16,713 bases of DNA, taken from contig NZ_CALIBF010000014.1 of assembly GCF_938045465.1 (NCBI RefSeq), forward strand, positions 1 to 16,713, in the 5' to 3' direction. Positions 6,636-13,804 of the stretch are shown here, one piece after another. Source of the DNA: an uncultured Campylobacter sp. GTDB lineage: Bacteria > Campylobacterota > Campylobacteria > Campylobacterales > Campylobacteraceae. Position numbers and translations under genes: made by a program. How positions within the stretch are numbered: position 1 is the stretch's first letter; every line of letters begins with the position of its first letter. The notes beneath the pieces were generated by a model that saw only the letters and a list, made by a program, of their open reading frames with translations, had not been told where the DNA came from and did no database searches.

Positions 6636-7159
6636 AAACCCTTAAGAGCCCTGGCAACCAAAGGTCCAGTAAGCAGAATATTCGCAACTTTTCTATCATA
6701 GGGAATATTAAATACTAAATTTATAAACATAGCAAAACAAAGCAACGCTACTATAGCTATAATATTTACGATCGGCATATAGTCTTTTATGATTATCGGC
6801 TCTTTGTCGTAATCACGAGTTTTAGCGCCCCGCGATGAAATACCGCCCGGGTTTAAATTTTGAAATTTTGCCTCATCTTTTGAGTTTAAATTCATGTCGT
6901 TTAAATTTCTATCTCGGAAATTTGCGCCGCAAAGATAATCGGGTTGCAATTTGGGGTCTGTTTGATCAAAATTCGTATTTTTAAAGTTTTTGCTACTCAA
7001 ATTTGCATCGTTTGAATTTAATGATCTGCGATCCGCCGTATCGCTGAAATCCGTATCGTCAAAGATGTCAGCGTTAGCGCCTTTTCGCAGCTTTTGTTTT
7101 AAATTTCGGCGCTGTTCGTTTAGAAGCTTTTTAGATTCCTCAAGCCGCACTTTATCCAA
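6602..7159 (-). CDS. Unrecognised Asn-rich membrane-anchored protein
   Basis: Not recognised. The 185-residue product starts with a charged, probably coiled helix (residues 1-27). A long Asn/Asp-rich, probably disordered region follows (30-120), with loose pentapeptide-like steps such as DANLSSKNFKNTNF and GANFRDRNLNDMNLN. One strong membrane helix lies at about 127-150 and a short tail follows. The start is a TTG at 7159 with AAGGAT 5 nt upstream; a possible TATAAA -10 lies at 7195-7190. The gene is AT-rich. Its last 34 bases overlap the following ORF in the -1 frame, at a GGGTTTT sequence (6638-6644 region on the minus strand). Joined there, the two would make one protein of about 338 residues with three membrane helices. 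Confidence 0.55.
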   Translation of the reverse strand: MDKVRLEESKKLLNEQRRNLKQKLRKGANADIFDDTDFSDTADRRSLNSNDANLSSKNFKNTNFDQTDPKLQPDYLCGANFRDRNLNDMNLNSKDEAKFQNLNPGGISSRGAKTRDYDKEPIIIKDYMPIVNIIAIVALLCFAMFINLVFNIPYDRKVANILLTGPLVARALKGFCSITEGNLYF

Positions 7160-7338
7160 AAAATATCCTTAAGCTTAAATCGCTTGTATTTTATAACTTT
7201 GGGCTTAAATCGCAATAAATCGCGCCCATTTCGTGAGCTTTTGATTTTATTTAAAATGTGTTTTGCATCGCGCCGCATGCGCGAAATGACGGCAGCAAGG
7301 CGCGCGGCAACGGAAACAAACTGCGTTTTTGGATCGAT

Positions 7339-8559
7339 TTATTTCTTAAATTTTCTTATGAAATCGCTCGCGCCCCGCACTGCCATCGCTGAGCTCATAA
7401 CGGCGATCCTATCGGCTCCCGCGCTTAGAACGGAGGCGAAATTTCGCGGCGTTATGCCACCCAGCGCGTAAATTTCGCCGCCATAAAACCCACGCACAGC
7501 GCGGATCAAATTTAGCCCCTTCGGCGTAAGCCCCGCCTTGCAATCGGTCGCAAAGATATGGCTCAGGCAGATCGCGTTCGCGCCCAGTTCCAGCGCCTCG
7601 CGCACCTCCGCCTCGTTGTGGCAGGAAGCGACCAGTTTTTTGAAATTTGCGCGCAAAAACTCCGCACCGTGCGCCGCGCTGAAGCTCCGCAAAACCCCGA
7701 GCGGCAGCCATAAATTTCTCTCGCCCTTGCGCAGCGCAAAATCTGCAAAATTATGCACAAAGACCGCGAGTGGGCACCTTACACTCTCTGCACTCTGCGA
7801 ATTCTTTGTCCCTTTCGCGCTCTCTGCACTCTGCGAGTTTTCCGCCTTTTTCACGCTTTCTGAATTTTCTACGACCTCTTCACTTTCCAAATTGTCTGCA
7901 TGCTGCGCGCTCTGTGAGCTCCCCGTATTTACTGCACCCTGCATACCCTCTGCGCCATTTGCATTGTCTGTACCTTGCGCGCTCCTCGTCGCGAGTTTTG
8001 TTTTGCATATGGCGCCGCGAAGCGAAATTTCGTCAGGTACGCTATCATTCTCGCAGTTTGCAGCGCCGATAAAATTTTCAGACAAAATTTCATCTAAAAC
8101 GCAAGTGGAATTTTTATGCCGTGCCTCATCCATAGCGGCACCGTACTTGCGACCCGCATCCGCGCAAAGCTCGCTTTTGCTTCCGCCCGAATGGAACTTT
8201 TTTAACAAAACTTCGTCTGCGTCGCGCTCGCAGAGCAAAATTTTATCCGCATAAGCCGCGCTCGCGTCTAATTCACTTGCGAAAGCCTGGGTTTCGCCAA
8301 ATTTAGCAGCACTAGCTTCATCTGCAAAAATCACGTTTGCGCAGGCTGTATCCGCACAAAATCCGTTCTCGCAGGCACGTAAAATTTTACCAAACAGCGC
8401 TGCGTAAGCTTTCTCGCTCAAGTCTTTTTCGCGTACAACGATCTCGCCTACGCCCGTTGCGGCAAAATCCGCTATACGCGCAAGCAGTGCCGTCTCGCCG
8501 CCGCAGAGCGCGCGATTTGTGATGATCGTAATGCGCGAAGCAAGCTCTAAATCTAGCAT
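7339..8559 (-). CDS. thiE: Thiamine-phosphate synthase with large central insertion
   Basis: ThiE joins thiazole phosphate and hydroxymethylpyrimidine diphosphate to thiamine phosphate, in the cytoplasm. N-terminal residues 1-80 carry the family's first strands and the VREKDLSE motif (42-49). Residues from about 262 carry the rest of the barrel: VFVHN, VASCHNEAEVREALELGANAICLSHIF, LTPKGLNLIRAV and the phosphate-binding ALGGITPRNFASVLSAGADRIAVMS (365-389). Between them sit about 180 extra residues (80-262), hydrophilic and Ser/Glu/Ala/Asn-rich, ending in 12-residue repeats. Removing them leaves about 220 residues, the normal size. Some ThiE residues are not obvious, so a TenI-like relative is possible, but the thi context favours ThiE. 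Its ATG overlaps the upstream ORF by 7 nt. Confidence 0.82.
   Translation of the reverse strand: MLDLELASRITIITNRALCGGETALLARIADFAATGVGEIVVREKDLSEKAYAALFGKILRACENGFCADTACANVIFADEASAAKFGETQAFASELDASAAYADKILLCERDADEVLLKKFHSGGSKSELCADAGRKYGAAMDEARHKNSTCVLDEILSENFIGAANCENDSVPDEISLRGAICKTKLATRSAQGTDNANGAEGMQGAVNTGSSQSAQHADNLESEEVVENSESVKKAENSQSAESAKGTKNSQSAESVRCPLAVFVHNFADFALRKGERNLWLPLGVLRSFSAAHGAEFLRANFKKLVASCHNEAEVREALELGANAICLSHIFATDCKAGLTPKGLNLIRAVRGFYGGEIYALGGITPRNFASVLSAGADRIAVMSSAMAVRGASDFIRKFKK
7784..7836 (-). repeat. 36-nt repeat within thiE
   Basis: A 17-bp identical sequence (CTCTCTGCACTCTGCGA on the plus strand) occurs at 7784-7800 and 7820-7836, a 36-nt period. It encodes two copies of NSQSAES, twelve residues apart. 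Diverged 12-residue units (ENSES, SSQSAQ) continue further toward the gene's 5' side, to about 7930. Confidence 0.75.
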
Positions 8560-9356
8560 CCGCCCGCTCCTTTAGGCCCAAAATCCACGCCCGTGAGCGA
8601 CGCCGCACCGAGGCTCAAAATTTTATTCACAGCGTTTAATTTTAAAATTTCGCCCGCAGCGCTAAGGTTTAAAATCTCATTCGCCAGGATTGAAGCCAAA
8701 ATCCCTGCCTCTGCGCTAGAGCTTAAAATTCTCGCAGCGCCGCTAGAAATAAAATTATTCGCCGCCGCATCGAAAACTAAATCCATAGCCGAGGTGCTGG
8801 AGCTTAAAATTCTGCCCGTCCAGATGGAGGCTAAAATTTTGTTCGCGTCGCTAGAGTTCAAAGCATCTGCCGAACCATTAGATTTTATCGGCTTTGCGTT
8901 GCCGCCGCATAAGAACCTGAAGCTCGCGTCGTTTTTAAATTTAAAATTTACGCCGCCCGAGGGCTTGGAATTTGCGCTGCCTTTAAATTTTAAATCCACG
9001 TATGTGTTCCGAGGTCTTAAATTTACACACGCATTTTGTAGCACAAAATTTCCCGCGCCCGCTAACACGGCGCCAAAGCCTTTTTTATCTGCCATAGCGC
9101 CATCAATTTTATCGCCGTGTGCGGCGCTGTAAAATTCGGCGTAGTATTTTACGCTACGAATTTTGCTGCGTCTAGCGGCGCCAAATCTGCCCGCAAGTAA
9201 CGCACCGCAAATCTTGCCTCTTAAAAAGGCGTTGTAAATTTTACCCATGCGAGCGCAGAATTTCGCCGCATAAAATTCTAAAAATTTCGCCGCCGAAGCA
9301 AGCCTCTCGTGCTGAAGTTTCGCGGCGCAAGCTCGCATATCCGCGCTTTTAGACAT
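8553..9356 (-). CDS. Unrecognised repeat-based ORF between thiH and thiE
   Basis: No known family is recognised. The ATG at 9356 overlaps the thiH stop by 8 nt and the stop overlaps the thiE ATG by 7 nt, so translation is coupled on both sides. This argues for real expression. The first 85 residues are Ala/Arg/Lys-rich without a clear domain. From about residue 88, and most clearly 169-250, the protein follows a 9-residue period such as RILSSSAEA-GILASILAN-EILNLSAAG-EILKLNAVN-KILSLGAAS. The period comes from a 27-nt DNA repeat. No signal peptide, membrane helix or catalytic motif is evident. There is no separate ribosome site. It could be a young gene grown from repeat expansion, or a non-functional spacer kept open. 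The opposite strand is also open over 540 nt (8593-9132), so coding status rests mainly on operon geometry. Confidence 0.45.
   Translation of the reverse strand: MSKSADMRACAAKLQHERLASAAKFLEFYAAKFCARMGKIYNAFLRGKICGALLAGRFGAARRSKIRSVKYYAEFYSAAHGDKIDGAMADKKGFGAVLAGAGNFVLQNACVNLRPRNTYVDLKFKGSANSKPSGGVNFKFKNDASFRFLCGGNAKPIKSNGSADALNSSDANKILASIWTGRILSSSTSAMDLVFDAAANNFISSGAARILSSSAEAGILASILANEILNLSAAGEILKLNAVNKILSLGAASLTGVDFGPKGAGGC
8608..9093. repeat. Degenerate 27-nt tandem repeat array, up to 18 units
   Basis: Reading the plus strand in 27-nt steps from 8608 places an A/T core (AAAATT or similar) at the same place in most units, followed by a GC-rich half ending in GCG or GCC. The best units are 8716-8742, 8797-8823 and 8824-8850, sharing (C/A)T(A/G)GAG(C/G)(T/C)TAAAATT(C/T)T. 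Units 1-10 (8608-8877) are clear; units to 9093 are increasingly diverged. There are no spacers, so it is not a CRISPR array. Confidence 0.75.
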
Positions 9357-10482
9357 AGATATACTCGCTCATCAGCGGCTGCAGCCCGCCTGCGCGGATC
9401 GCCTCGCAGACCTCGCTTACGCTGCGCGCGTCGCTGATCTCGAACTGCTCGTCGCCCCTCTGCTCGCTGTGTCCGCCGATACCCACGCTCACGCCCGCCG
9501 AAATTTTACTCGCCGCGATTTTAATCGCATTATCGCGGAAGCCCGCCCTCTCGCGCGTGGAGATCGTGATCTGCGCACTTGGCAGCAGCAGCCGATACGC
9601 GCACATGACCTGCAGCAGCTCGCGCTCGCCGACGTCCTTCGGGTTTATTTTGTCGTTATTGATGATCGGACGCAGGCGCGGCACCGAAAAGGAGATCTCG
9701 GCGCGCGGATACTTTCGCTGAAGCAGCCACGCGTGCACGCCCGTGGCAAAGGCATCGCGGCGGAAGTCTCCGAGCCCCAAAAGCGCCGCGAAGCCCACGC
9801 CGCGCATACCGCCTCTAATCGCGCGCTCTTGGGCTGCGAAACGATACGCAAAAACCCGCTTGTTCCCCGCAAGATGCAGCTGCGCGTAGCGCGCGGGATC
9901 GTAGGTTTCTTGAAAAACGGTGACGAAATCGACGCCGCAAGCGTGCAGATAAGCATAATCCGCGGAATTTATCGGATAAATTTCGACGCCGATTACCTTA
10001 AAATACTGCCGCGCGAGCTCGCAGGCGCGCCCGATGTAGCGCACGGGGCTGTTTTTCTCGCTCTCGCCGGTGAGGATTAAAATTTCTTCTAGCCCGCTCG
10101 CCGCTATCGCCTCAAACTCCGCCTTTAGCTGCGCCTCATCGAGCCTTGCGCGCGCGATTTTGTTTTTGCAGTTAAAGCCGCAGTAAACGCAGAGATTGTC
10201 GCAGTAGTTTGAGATGTAAATCGGGGTGAAAACGGCGATGTTGCTGCCGAAATGCGCCGCTTTTTCGCGCGCTGCGGCTTGCGCGATCTGCTCCAGATGC
10301 TCGCCTGCGCGCACACTTAGTAGCGCGGCAAAATCGCGCAGAGTTCTGTTTTTCGCGCTGATCGCCCTTTGCACGTCAGCCTCGCTCGCCTCCTCGCAAA
10401 AGCCCTCGCGCAGAGCTAGCGTGCTCTGCATCATCTCGCTTCCGATATCCTCCATGCCCGCTAGATAGCCGGTTTTCATCAT
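9349..10482 (-). CDS. thiH: 2-iminoacetate synthase (radical SAM tyrosine lyase)
   Basis: ThiH cleaves tyrosine by a radical SAM mechanism into p-cresol and dehydroglycine, the glycine-derived input for ThiG; it is the oxygen-sensitive alternative to ThiO. At 377 residues it has normal length. The [4Fe-4S] ligands are Cys94, Cys98 and Cys101 in SNYCDNLCVYCGF. The following GFNCKNKI, the LTGESEK SAM-binding step and the VTVFQETYDPARY motif are all characteristic, as is the C-terminal FRDNAIKIAASKISAGVSVG with GGH. Two ATGs stand in tandem at 10482 and 10479; AAAGGAAAA lies upstream of both. The gene begins a tightly coupled thiH-ORF-thiE block. The neighbour upstream is a divergent Sel1 gene, so this block needs its own promoter. 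Confidence 0.96.
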   Translation of the reverse strand: MMKTGYLAGMEDIGSEMMQSTLALREGFCEEASEADVQRAISAKNRTLRDFAALLSVRAGEHLEQIAQAAAREKAAHFGSNIAVFTPIYISNYCDNLCVYCGFNCKNKIARARLDEAQLKAEFEAIAASGLEEILILTGESEKNSPVRYIGRACELARQYFKVIGVEIYPINSADYAYLHACGVDFVTVFQETYDPARYAQLHLAGNKRVFAYRFAAQERAIRGGMRGVGFAALLGLGDFRRDAFATGVHAWLLQRKYPRAEISFSVPRLRPIINNDKINPKDVGERELLQVMCAYRLLLPSAQITISTRERAGFRDNAIKIAASKISAGVSVGIGGHSEQRGDEQFEISDARSVSEVCEAIRAGGLQPLMSEYIYV

Positions 10483-10670
10483 CTTTAAAATTTTCCTTTT
10501 AAATTTTCATTTAAATTCTATGCGACACATTTGCGCGTGCAAATTTACGCGCCGCAAAGTTTATTTTCGTTTGGTTTAGAAGCGCATTTTAGCAGGATTT
10601 CGGTAAAAAATTTTAAAACGGAGCGCCCCGTTCGCATTTTAAATTTTAGTGATTATTAAAAGATGAAAGA

Positions 10671-10676
10671 ATATAC
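10671..10676 (+). promoter_or_regulatory. -10 element of the Sel1-repeat gene
   Basis: TATACT at 10671-10676 is followed by AAGGAGAAG just before the ATG at 10702, a very strong ribosome site. The divergent thiH promoter must lie in the same 219-bp gap. Confidence 0.45.
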
Positions 10677-10701
10677 TTTCGTAAAATTTTAAGGAGAAGT
10701 A

Positions 10702-11319
10702 ATGAAAAAAATCATCTTAGGTTTAGCCCTGTTGGGCTCTTTGGCTTTTGGCATAACTTTTAGCAAAGAGCAAGTTAAACAATTTGAGCAAAATTGCGAA
10801 GCAGGTGATTTTGAGGCTTGCAGTTACGCCGGCGCTCTTTATAAAAATCCGACCTTGTTCGGGGGAAACGCATCCGATAGGGATTATAAAAAAGCACTTT
10901 ATTATTACAAAAAGGCTTGCGACGGAAACGATTATGTAGCTTGCTCGGATTTGGGAGCAATGTATCATGGTGGCAAAGGGGTGAAAAAAGATTATAAAAA
11001 GGCTGTCGAACTATTCGATAAAGCTTGCGACGGCGGATATGCAGACGGCTGCAACAATTTAGGTTATATGTATGCAAATGGTAAAGGGGTTAAAATGGAT
11101 ATGACGCGGGCTATGGGATATGCCAGAAGAGCCTGCGATGCGGGAAGTTGGATGGCGTGCGGGAATTTTGCTTCAGTTCTTGAAGCAGGTGGCGACAGAG
11201 CAAGGGCGACACAATACTATCAAAAGGCCTGCGAAATGGGCAAAAAACACCCAGGGTTATTCGGCTACGATAAAGACTCTTTACGAGAATACTGCGATAA
11301 ATACGACATACTAAAATAG
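10702..11319 (+). CDS. Sel1-like repeat, cysteine-rich secreted protein (Hcp-like)
   Basis: Exported 205-residue protein of Sel1-like repeats, the TPR-related fold seen in Helicobacter cysteine-rich (Hcp) proteins. Residues 1-17 are a signal peptide with no lipobox cysteine. The mature part has paired cysteines at steps of about 36 residues: C32/C40, C73/C81, C109/C117, C145/C153 and C177/C198, each expected to form a disulfide within a repeat. Core motifs are AVELFDKACDGGYADGCNNLGYMYANGKGVKMD-like segments at 62-98, 99-134 and 135-165. Such proteins act in the periplasm or outside the cell, often in protein interactions; the partner is unknown. It lies on the opposite strand, inside the thi cluster, with its own promoter and terminator. 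Its codon use is more AT-rich than the thi genes, suggesting insertion or later arrival. Confidence 0.88.
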   Translation: MKKIILGLALLGSLAFGITFSKEQVKQFEQNCEAGDFEACSYAGALYKNPTLFGGNASDRDYKKALYYYKKACDGNDYVACSDLGAMYHGGKGVKKDYKKAVELFDKACDGGYADGCNNLGYMYANGKGVKMDMTRAMGYARRACDAGSWMACGNFASVLEAGGDRARATQYYQKACEMGKKHPGLFGYDKDSLREYCDKYDILK

Positions 11320-11345
11320 CCCGCCGATCAATCGGGTTTCTCTCG

Positions 11346-11375
11346 ATCGGGCTGCTTTCAGCCCGATTAAATTTT
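11346..11375 (+). terminator. Terminator of the Sel1-repeat gene
   Basis: A 9-bp perfect stem, ATCGGGCTG (11346-11354) with CAGCCCGAT (11359-11367), has a CTTT loop and is followed by TAAATTTT. It starts 26 nt after the stop codon. An alternative small hairpin, CCGAT-CA-ATCGG, lies just upstream. Confidence 0.75.
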
Positions 11376-11677
11376 AAAATTTGATCGCCGAGCCTGCTGC
11401 GCGCTACACCGCTGCCAAATTATACTTTTCGCCACTACACTTTAAGATGCCTAGCGGAATGCGGAATTTATATCGTTCGGCATAGGGCTTAACAAAGTAT
11501 GCTGAGATTTAACTCACATGGCGCAAATTTGCACGGCGCGAAATTTTAAAATTCCACGCCGCATCTATCGGCTGCTACGCCGAGCTTACGCAATATGTAT
11601 CTATACAAACCCGAGAAAGGCAAATTCGGCGCAAAAAACACGGCTCGCGCAACCAAGCGCGCTTAAAATTTTAACCG
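11376..11677. other. Non-coding gap after the Sel1 gene and thiG
   Basis: About 300 bases between the Sel1 terminator and the convergent thiG stop. It holds A/T palindromic motifs of the AAATTTTAAAATT type (near 11371, 11544 and 11665). An ORF begins at 11518, but it runs antisense into thiG and looks like a shadow. No gene or promoter is supported. Confidence 0.5.
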
Positions 11678-12439
11678 CTAGCGCAAAAATCCCGTTAGCG
11701 GCGAGCTTGCGCTGGCCGTTTTGCAAACGGCGCCGAGCCCCGCCAGATAGGCATCGCGCCCCGCCTGCACGCCGAGCGCAAATGCCCGCGCCATCAGCGC
11801 CAGATCCCCGCTCGTGGCGATCGCCGTATTTACCATCACCGCAGCGCAGCCCATCTGCATCGCCTCGCAGGCCTCGCTAGGCGCGCCGAGCCCCGCATCT
11901 ACGATGATCGGCACGTCGATTTCGTCTAGTAAAATTTCGATCATCCCACGCATCATCAGCCCGCGATTAGAGCCGATCGGCGCGGCCAGAGGCATCACGG
12001 CGGCAGCCCCTGCGCTTACCAGATCGCGCGCGACGCACAGATCGGCGTGCATGTAGGCAAGCGGCACGAAGCCCTCGCGCGCCAGGGCCTCGCAGGCCTT
12101 GATCGTCTCGGCGTTGTCGGGCAGAAGGTATTTGCTGTCGCCTATGATCTCGATCTTTACGAAGTCGCCGCAGCCCAGCTCGCGCGCGAGCCGTGCGATC
12201 CGCAGCGCCTCCTCGGCGTTTCGCGCGCCGCTGGTATTCGGCAGCAGCGTAACGCCGCGAGGGATGAAATCCAAGATATTGCGGCTCTTGCTTTCGTTCA
12301 CGCGGCGCAGCGCAAGCGTGACGATCTCGCAGCCCGCGTGCCGCACGCAGGCGTCGATCATCGCGTGATCGAACTTGCCAGAGCCCATTATCAGGCGCGA
12401 GCTAAACTCCTTGCCGCCTAAGATCAGTTTATCATCCAT
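11678..12439 (-). CDS. thiG: Thiazole synthase
   Basis: ThiG forms the thiazole phosphate ring from deoxyxylulose 5-phosphate, dehydroglycine (from ThiH) and ThiS thiocarboxylate; it is a cytoplasmic TIM barrel. The 253-residue length is normal. The Schiff-base lysine is Lys95 in FVKIEIIGD, followed by KYLLPDNAETI. The phosphate loop VMPLAAPIGSNRG and the C-terminal IIVDAGLGAPSEACEAMQMGCAAVMVNTAIA stretch are intact. The ATG at 12439 has GAGGATAG immediately upstream. It stands apart from thiF (515 bp) and from thiH (1195 bp, with an opposed gene between), an unusual spread for genes that usually adjoin. Confidence 0.97.
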   Translation of the reverse strand: MDDKLILGGKEFSSRLIMGSGKFDHAMIDACVRHAGCEIVTLALRRVNESKSRNILDFIPRGVTLLPNTSGARNAEEALRIARLARELGCGDFVKIEIIGDSKYLLPDNAETIKACEALAREGFVPLAYMHADLCVARDLVSAGAAAVMPLAAPIGSNRGLMMRGMIEILLDEIDVPIIVDAGLGAPSEACEAMQMGCAAVMVNTAIATSGDLALMARAFALGVQAGRDAYLAGLGAVCKTASASSPLTGFLR

Positions 12440-12954
12440 TCTATCCTCTTTAATTTAAATTTTGTTTTCACATACGGCGCAGATAGCGCAATATCAGCGC
12501 GCTCGCGCGGTGTATTATACACAGCGCGAGATATGCGCGCTTTGCTTGCTTCTATTCGTCGCTTTACACGCCGCGAGGCGCTGCGCCCGAGCTTTAAAAT
12601 CTCTCGTCAAATTTTACGCCACGACACAAAATTTTAAAATTTCACGCGCAGACTGTGGCTCGCTTTACTACACGAAATTTTAAATCCTACATTCAAAAGT
12701 AGCTTGCTCGCGCCGAATAAATTTTAAAATTTTACTTATCCGCGAGCTGCACACGGCAAATGGTTTAAATTTGCATATCGCGGCTAAATTTGCTCGGCGC
12801 GCGGTAAATTTCATACCGTTTTTAAACGCGCTGTATACTCGCCGAAACGCTCGCCGCTTCCTAAAAATAATCGTGCAAATCCTAAATTTAGCAGCGAAAT
12901 AAATAAAGGCGCGTAAATTTAGAAACGCCAAAGCGCACGATGATAAGCGCCAAG
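12440..12954. other. 515-bp gap between thiG and thiF
   Basis: The gap holds several AAATTTTAAAATTT-type palindromes (near 12629 and 12722) and a minus-strand open frame of 83 codons (12680-12931). That frame has Arg/Lys/Phe-rich composition, no ribosome site and no recognisable motif, so I do not call it. No riboswitch sequence was found ahead of thiG. Confidence 0.45.
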
Positions 12955-13749
12955 CTAGCTCTCCTCACCCAAAATCAGTCTGAGCGCGACATTTGCCTGA
13001 TGCGCGGCACAGATCGCCACGCGCGGCGCAAGCAGCCCCACGCCTTGAGCTGCGGCGCTTTTACGGTCGCCGCAGACGAAGACGTTTTTGCCGAGCCGCG
13101 TCGTGCGGATCTCGTTGGCGCCGCCGCTGCCCGCCATGCCGCTAGCGCAGATCAAAAAGCGATCCGTGCCGCCGAATGCGCCAAAAATCATCGCTTTCGC
13201 CGCCGCGTCGTCGAAGCACTCGCAAATTATACGCTCGTTTTTTAAAATTTCGGCTACGTTTTGCGCGGTAAGTCGCTCGTTTAAGGTTCGCACGCACACG
13301 AACGGGTTTATGCGCGCGATTTTTTCGCGCAGAGCGGCCGTTTTGGGCTTGTAGAGATCGCTGATCTCGTACTGCTGGCGGTTGAGGTTGGTCGGCTCGA
13401 CGACGTCGAAGTCGATCAAAAAGAGCTCGCCCACGCCCGCGCGCGCAAGCAGGATCGCGACGTTGGAGCCGAGCCCGCCGAGCCCGCAGATCGCTACACG
13501 CGAGCCTTTCAGCGCCTCGTTTACTGAAGGGGCGTTGCGAGCAAACATCAGCTCGCGAAGCTCCTGCGGCGATAGCTCCGTACCGCGGGCAAGCAAAAAG
13601 AGCTCATCGCCCGCCTTCAGCTCGCAATTCTGCGTGCTCGCATAGCCGTTTATCACGGCGATCTCACCGCTAAATTTAACCTCGCGCTTCAGCCCGTCAA
13701 GATCGCTCGCGCCCGTTTCGTAAGCTTTGCCGTTTAATTTTATCTGCAT
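12955..13749 (-). CDS. thiF: ThiS adenylyltransferase with N-terminal ThiS-like domain
   Basis: ThiF adenylates the C-terminal glycine of ThiS before sulfur transfer. Residues 1-55 form a ubiquitin-like, ThiS-type domain (MQIKLNGKAYE... LKAGDELFLLARG) lacking a terminal Gly-Gly, so it is not itself a carrier. This layout is known in the shorter ThiF subtype of Campylobacter and Clostridia. The E1-like domain follows: nucleotide loop ICGLGGLGSN (87-96), LIDFDVVEPTNLNRQQY (111-127) with the ATP-binding Asp113 and Arg124, and CFDDAAAKAMI. I see no paired CxxC zinc motifs, as expected in this subtype. The ATG at 13749 follows AGGATC. A strong hairpin lies 27 nt upstream of it. Confidence 0.94.
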   Translation of the reverse strand: MQIKLNGKAYETGASDLDGLKREVKFSGEIAVINGYASTQNCELKAGDELFLLARGTELSPQELRELMFARNAPSVNEALKGSRVAICGLGGLGSNVAILLARAGVGELFLIDFDVVEPTNLNRQQYEISDLYKPKTAALREKIARINPFVCVRTLNERLTAQNVAEILKNERIICECFDDAAAKAMIFGAFGGTDRFLICASGMAGSGGANEIRTTRLGKNVFVCGDRKSAAAQGVGLLAPRVAICAAHQANVALRLILGEES

Positions 13750-13775
13750 TTTGATCCTAAATTTTATCTTTTTGC

Positions 13776-13804
13776 CGCTTAAATTTATCGCGCAAATTTA
13801 AGCG
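13776..13804 (-). promoter_or_regulatory. Leader hairpin upstream of thiF
   Basis: CGCTTAAATTT (13776-13786) pairs perfectly with AAATTTAAGCG (13794-13804) across a 7-nt loop. It lies 27-55 nt before the thiF ATG. It may end transcription coming from the thiS side, act in the thiF leader, or be one of the many A/T palindromes of this genome. It has no TPP riboswitch features. Confidence 0.4.

Noticed and set aside
7538..8254. Plus-strand ORFs opposite thiE
   Set aside because: Antisense to clear ThiE motifs and to the repeat insert; Ser/Leu-rich shadows.
8608..9093. 27-nt periodic array as a CRISPR
   Set aside because: Units are directly adjacent with no unique spacers, are degenerate, and no cas gene is present.
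8593..9132. Plus-strand 179-codon ORF with LELKILAAP-type repeats
   Set aside because: GTG start without a ribosome site, antisense to the ORF coupled with thiH and thiE. It is open because the 27-nt unit lacks stops in this frame. Kept as a note in the findings, not as a gene.
11518..11880. Plus-strand 120-codon ORF running into thiG
   Set aside because: Overlaps the conserved thiG C-terminus antisense, Arg/Pro-rich, no ribosome site.
12680..12931. Minus-strand 83-codon ORF between thiG and thiF
   Set aside because: No ribosome site, no motif, and mostly A/T palindrome sequence translated as Lys/Phe/Ile.
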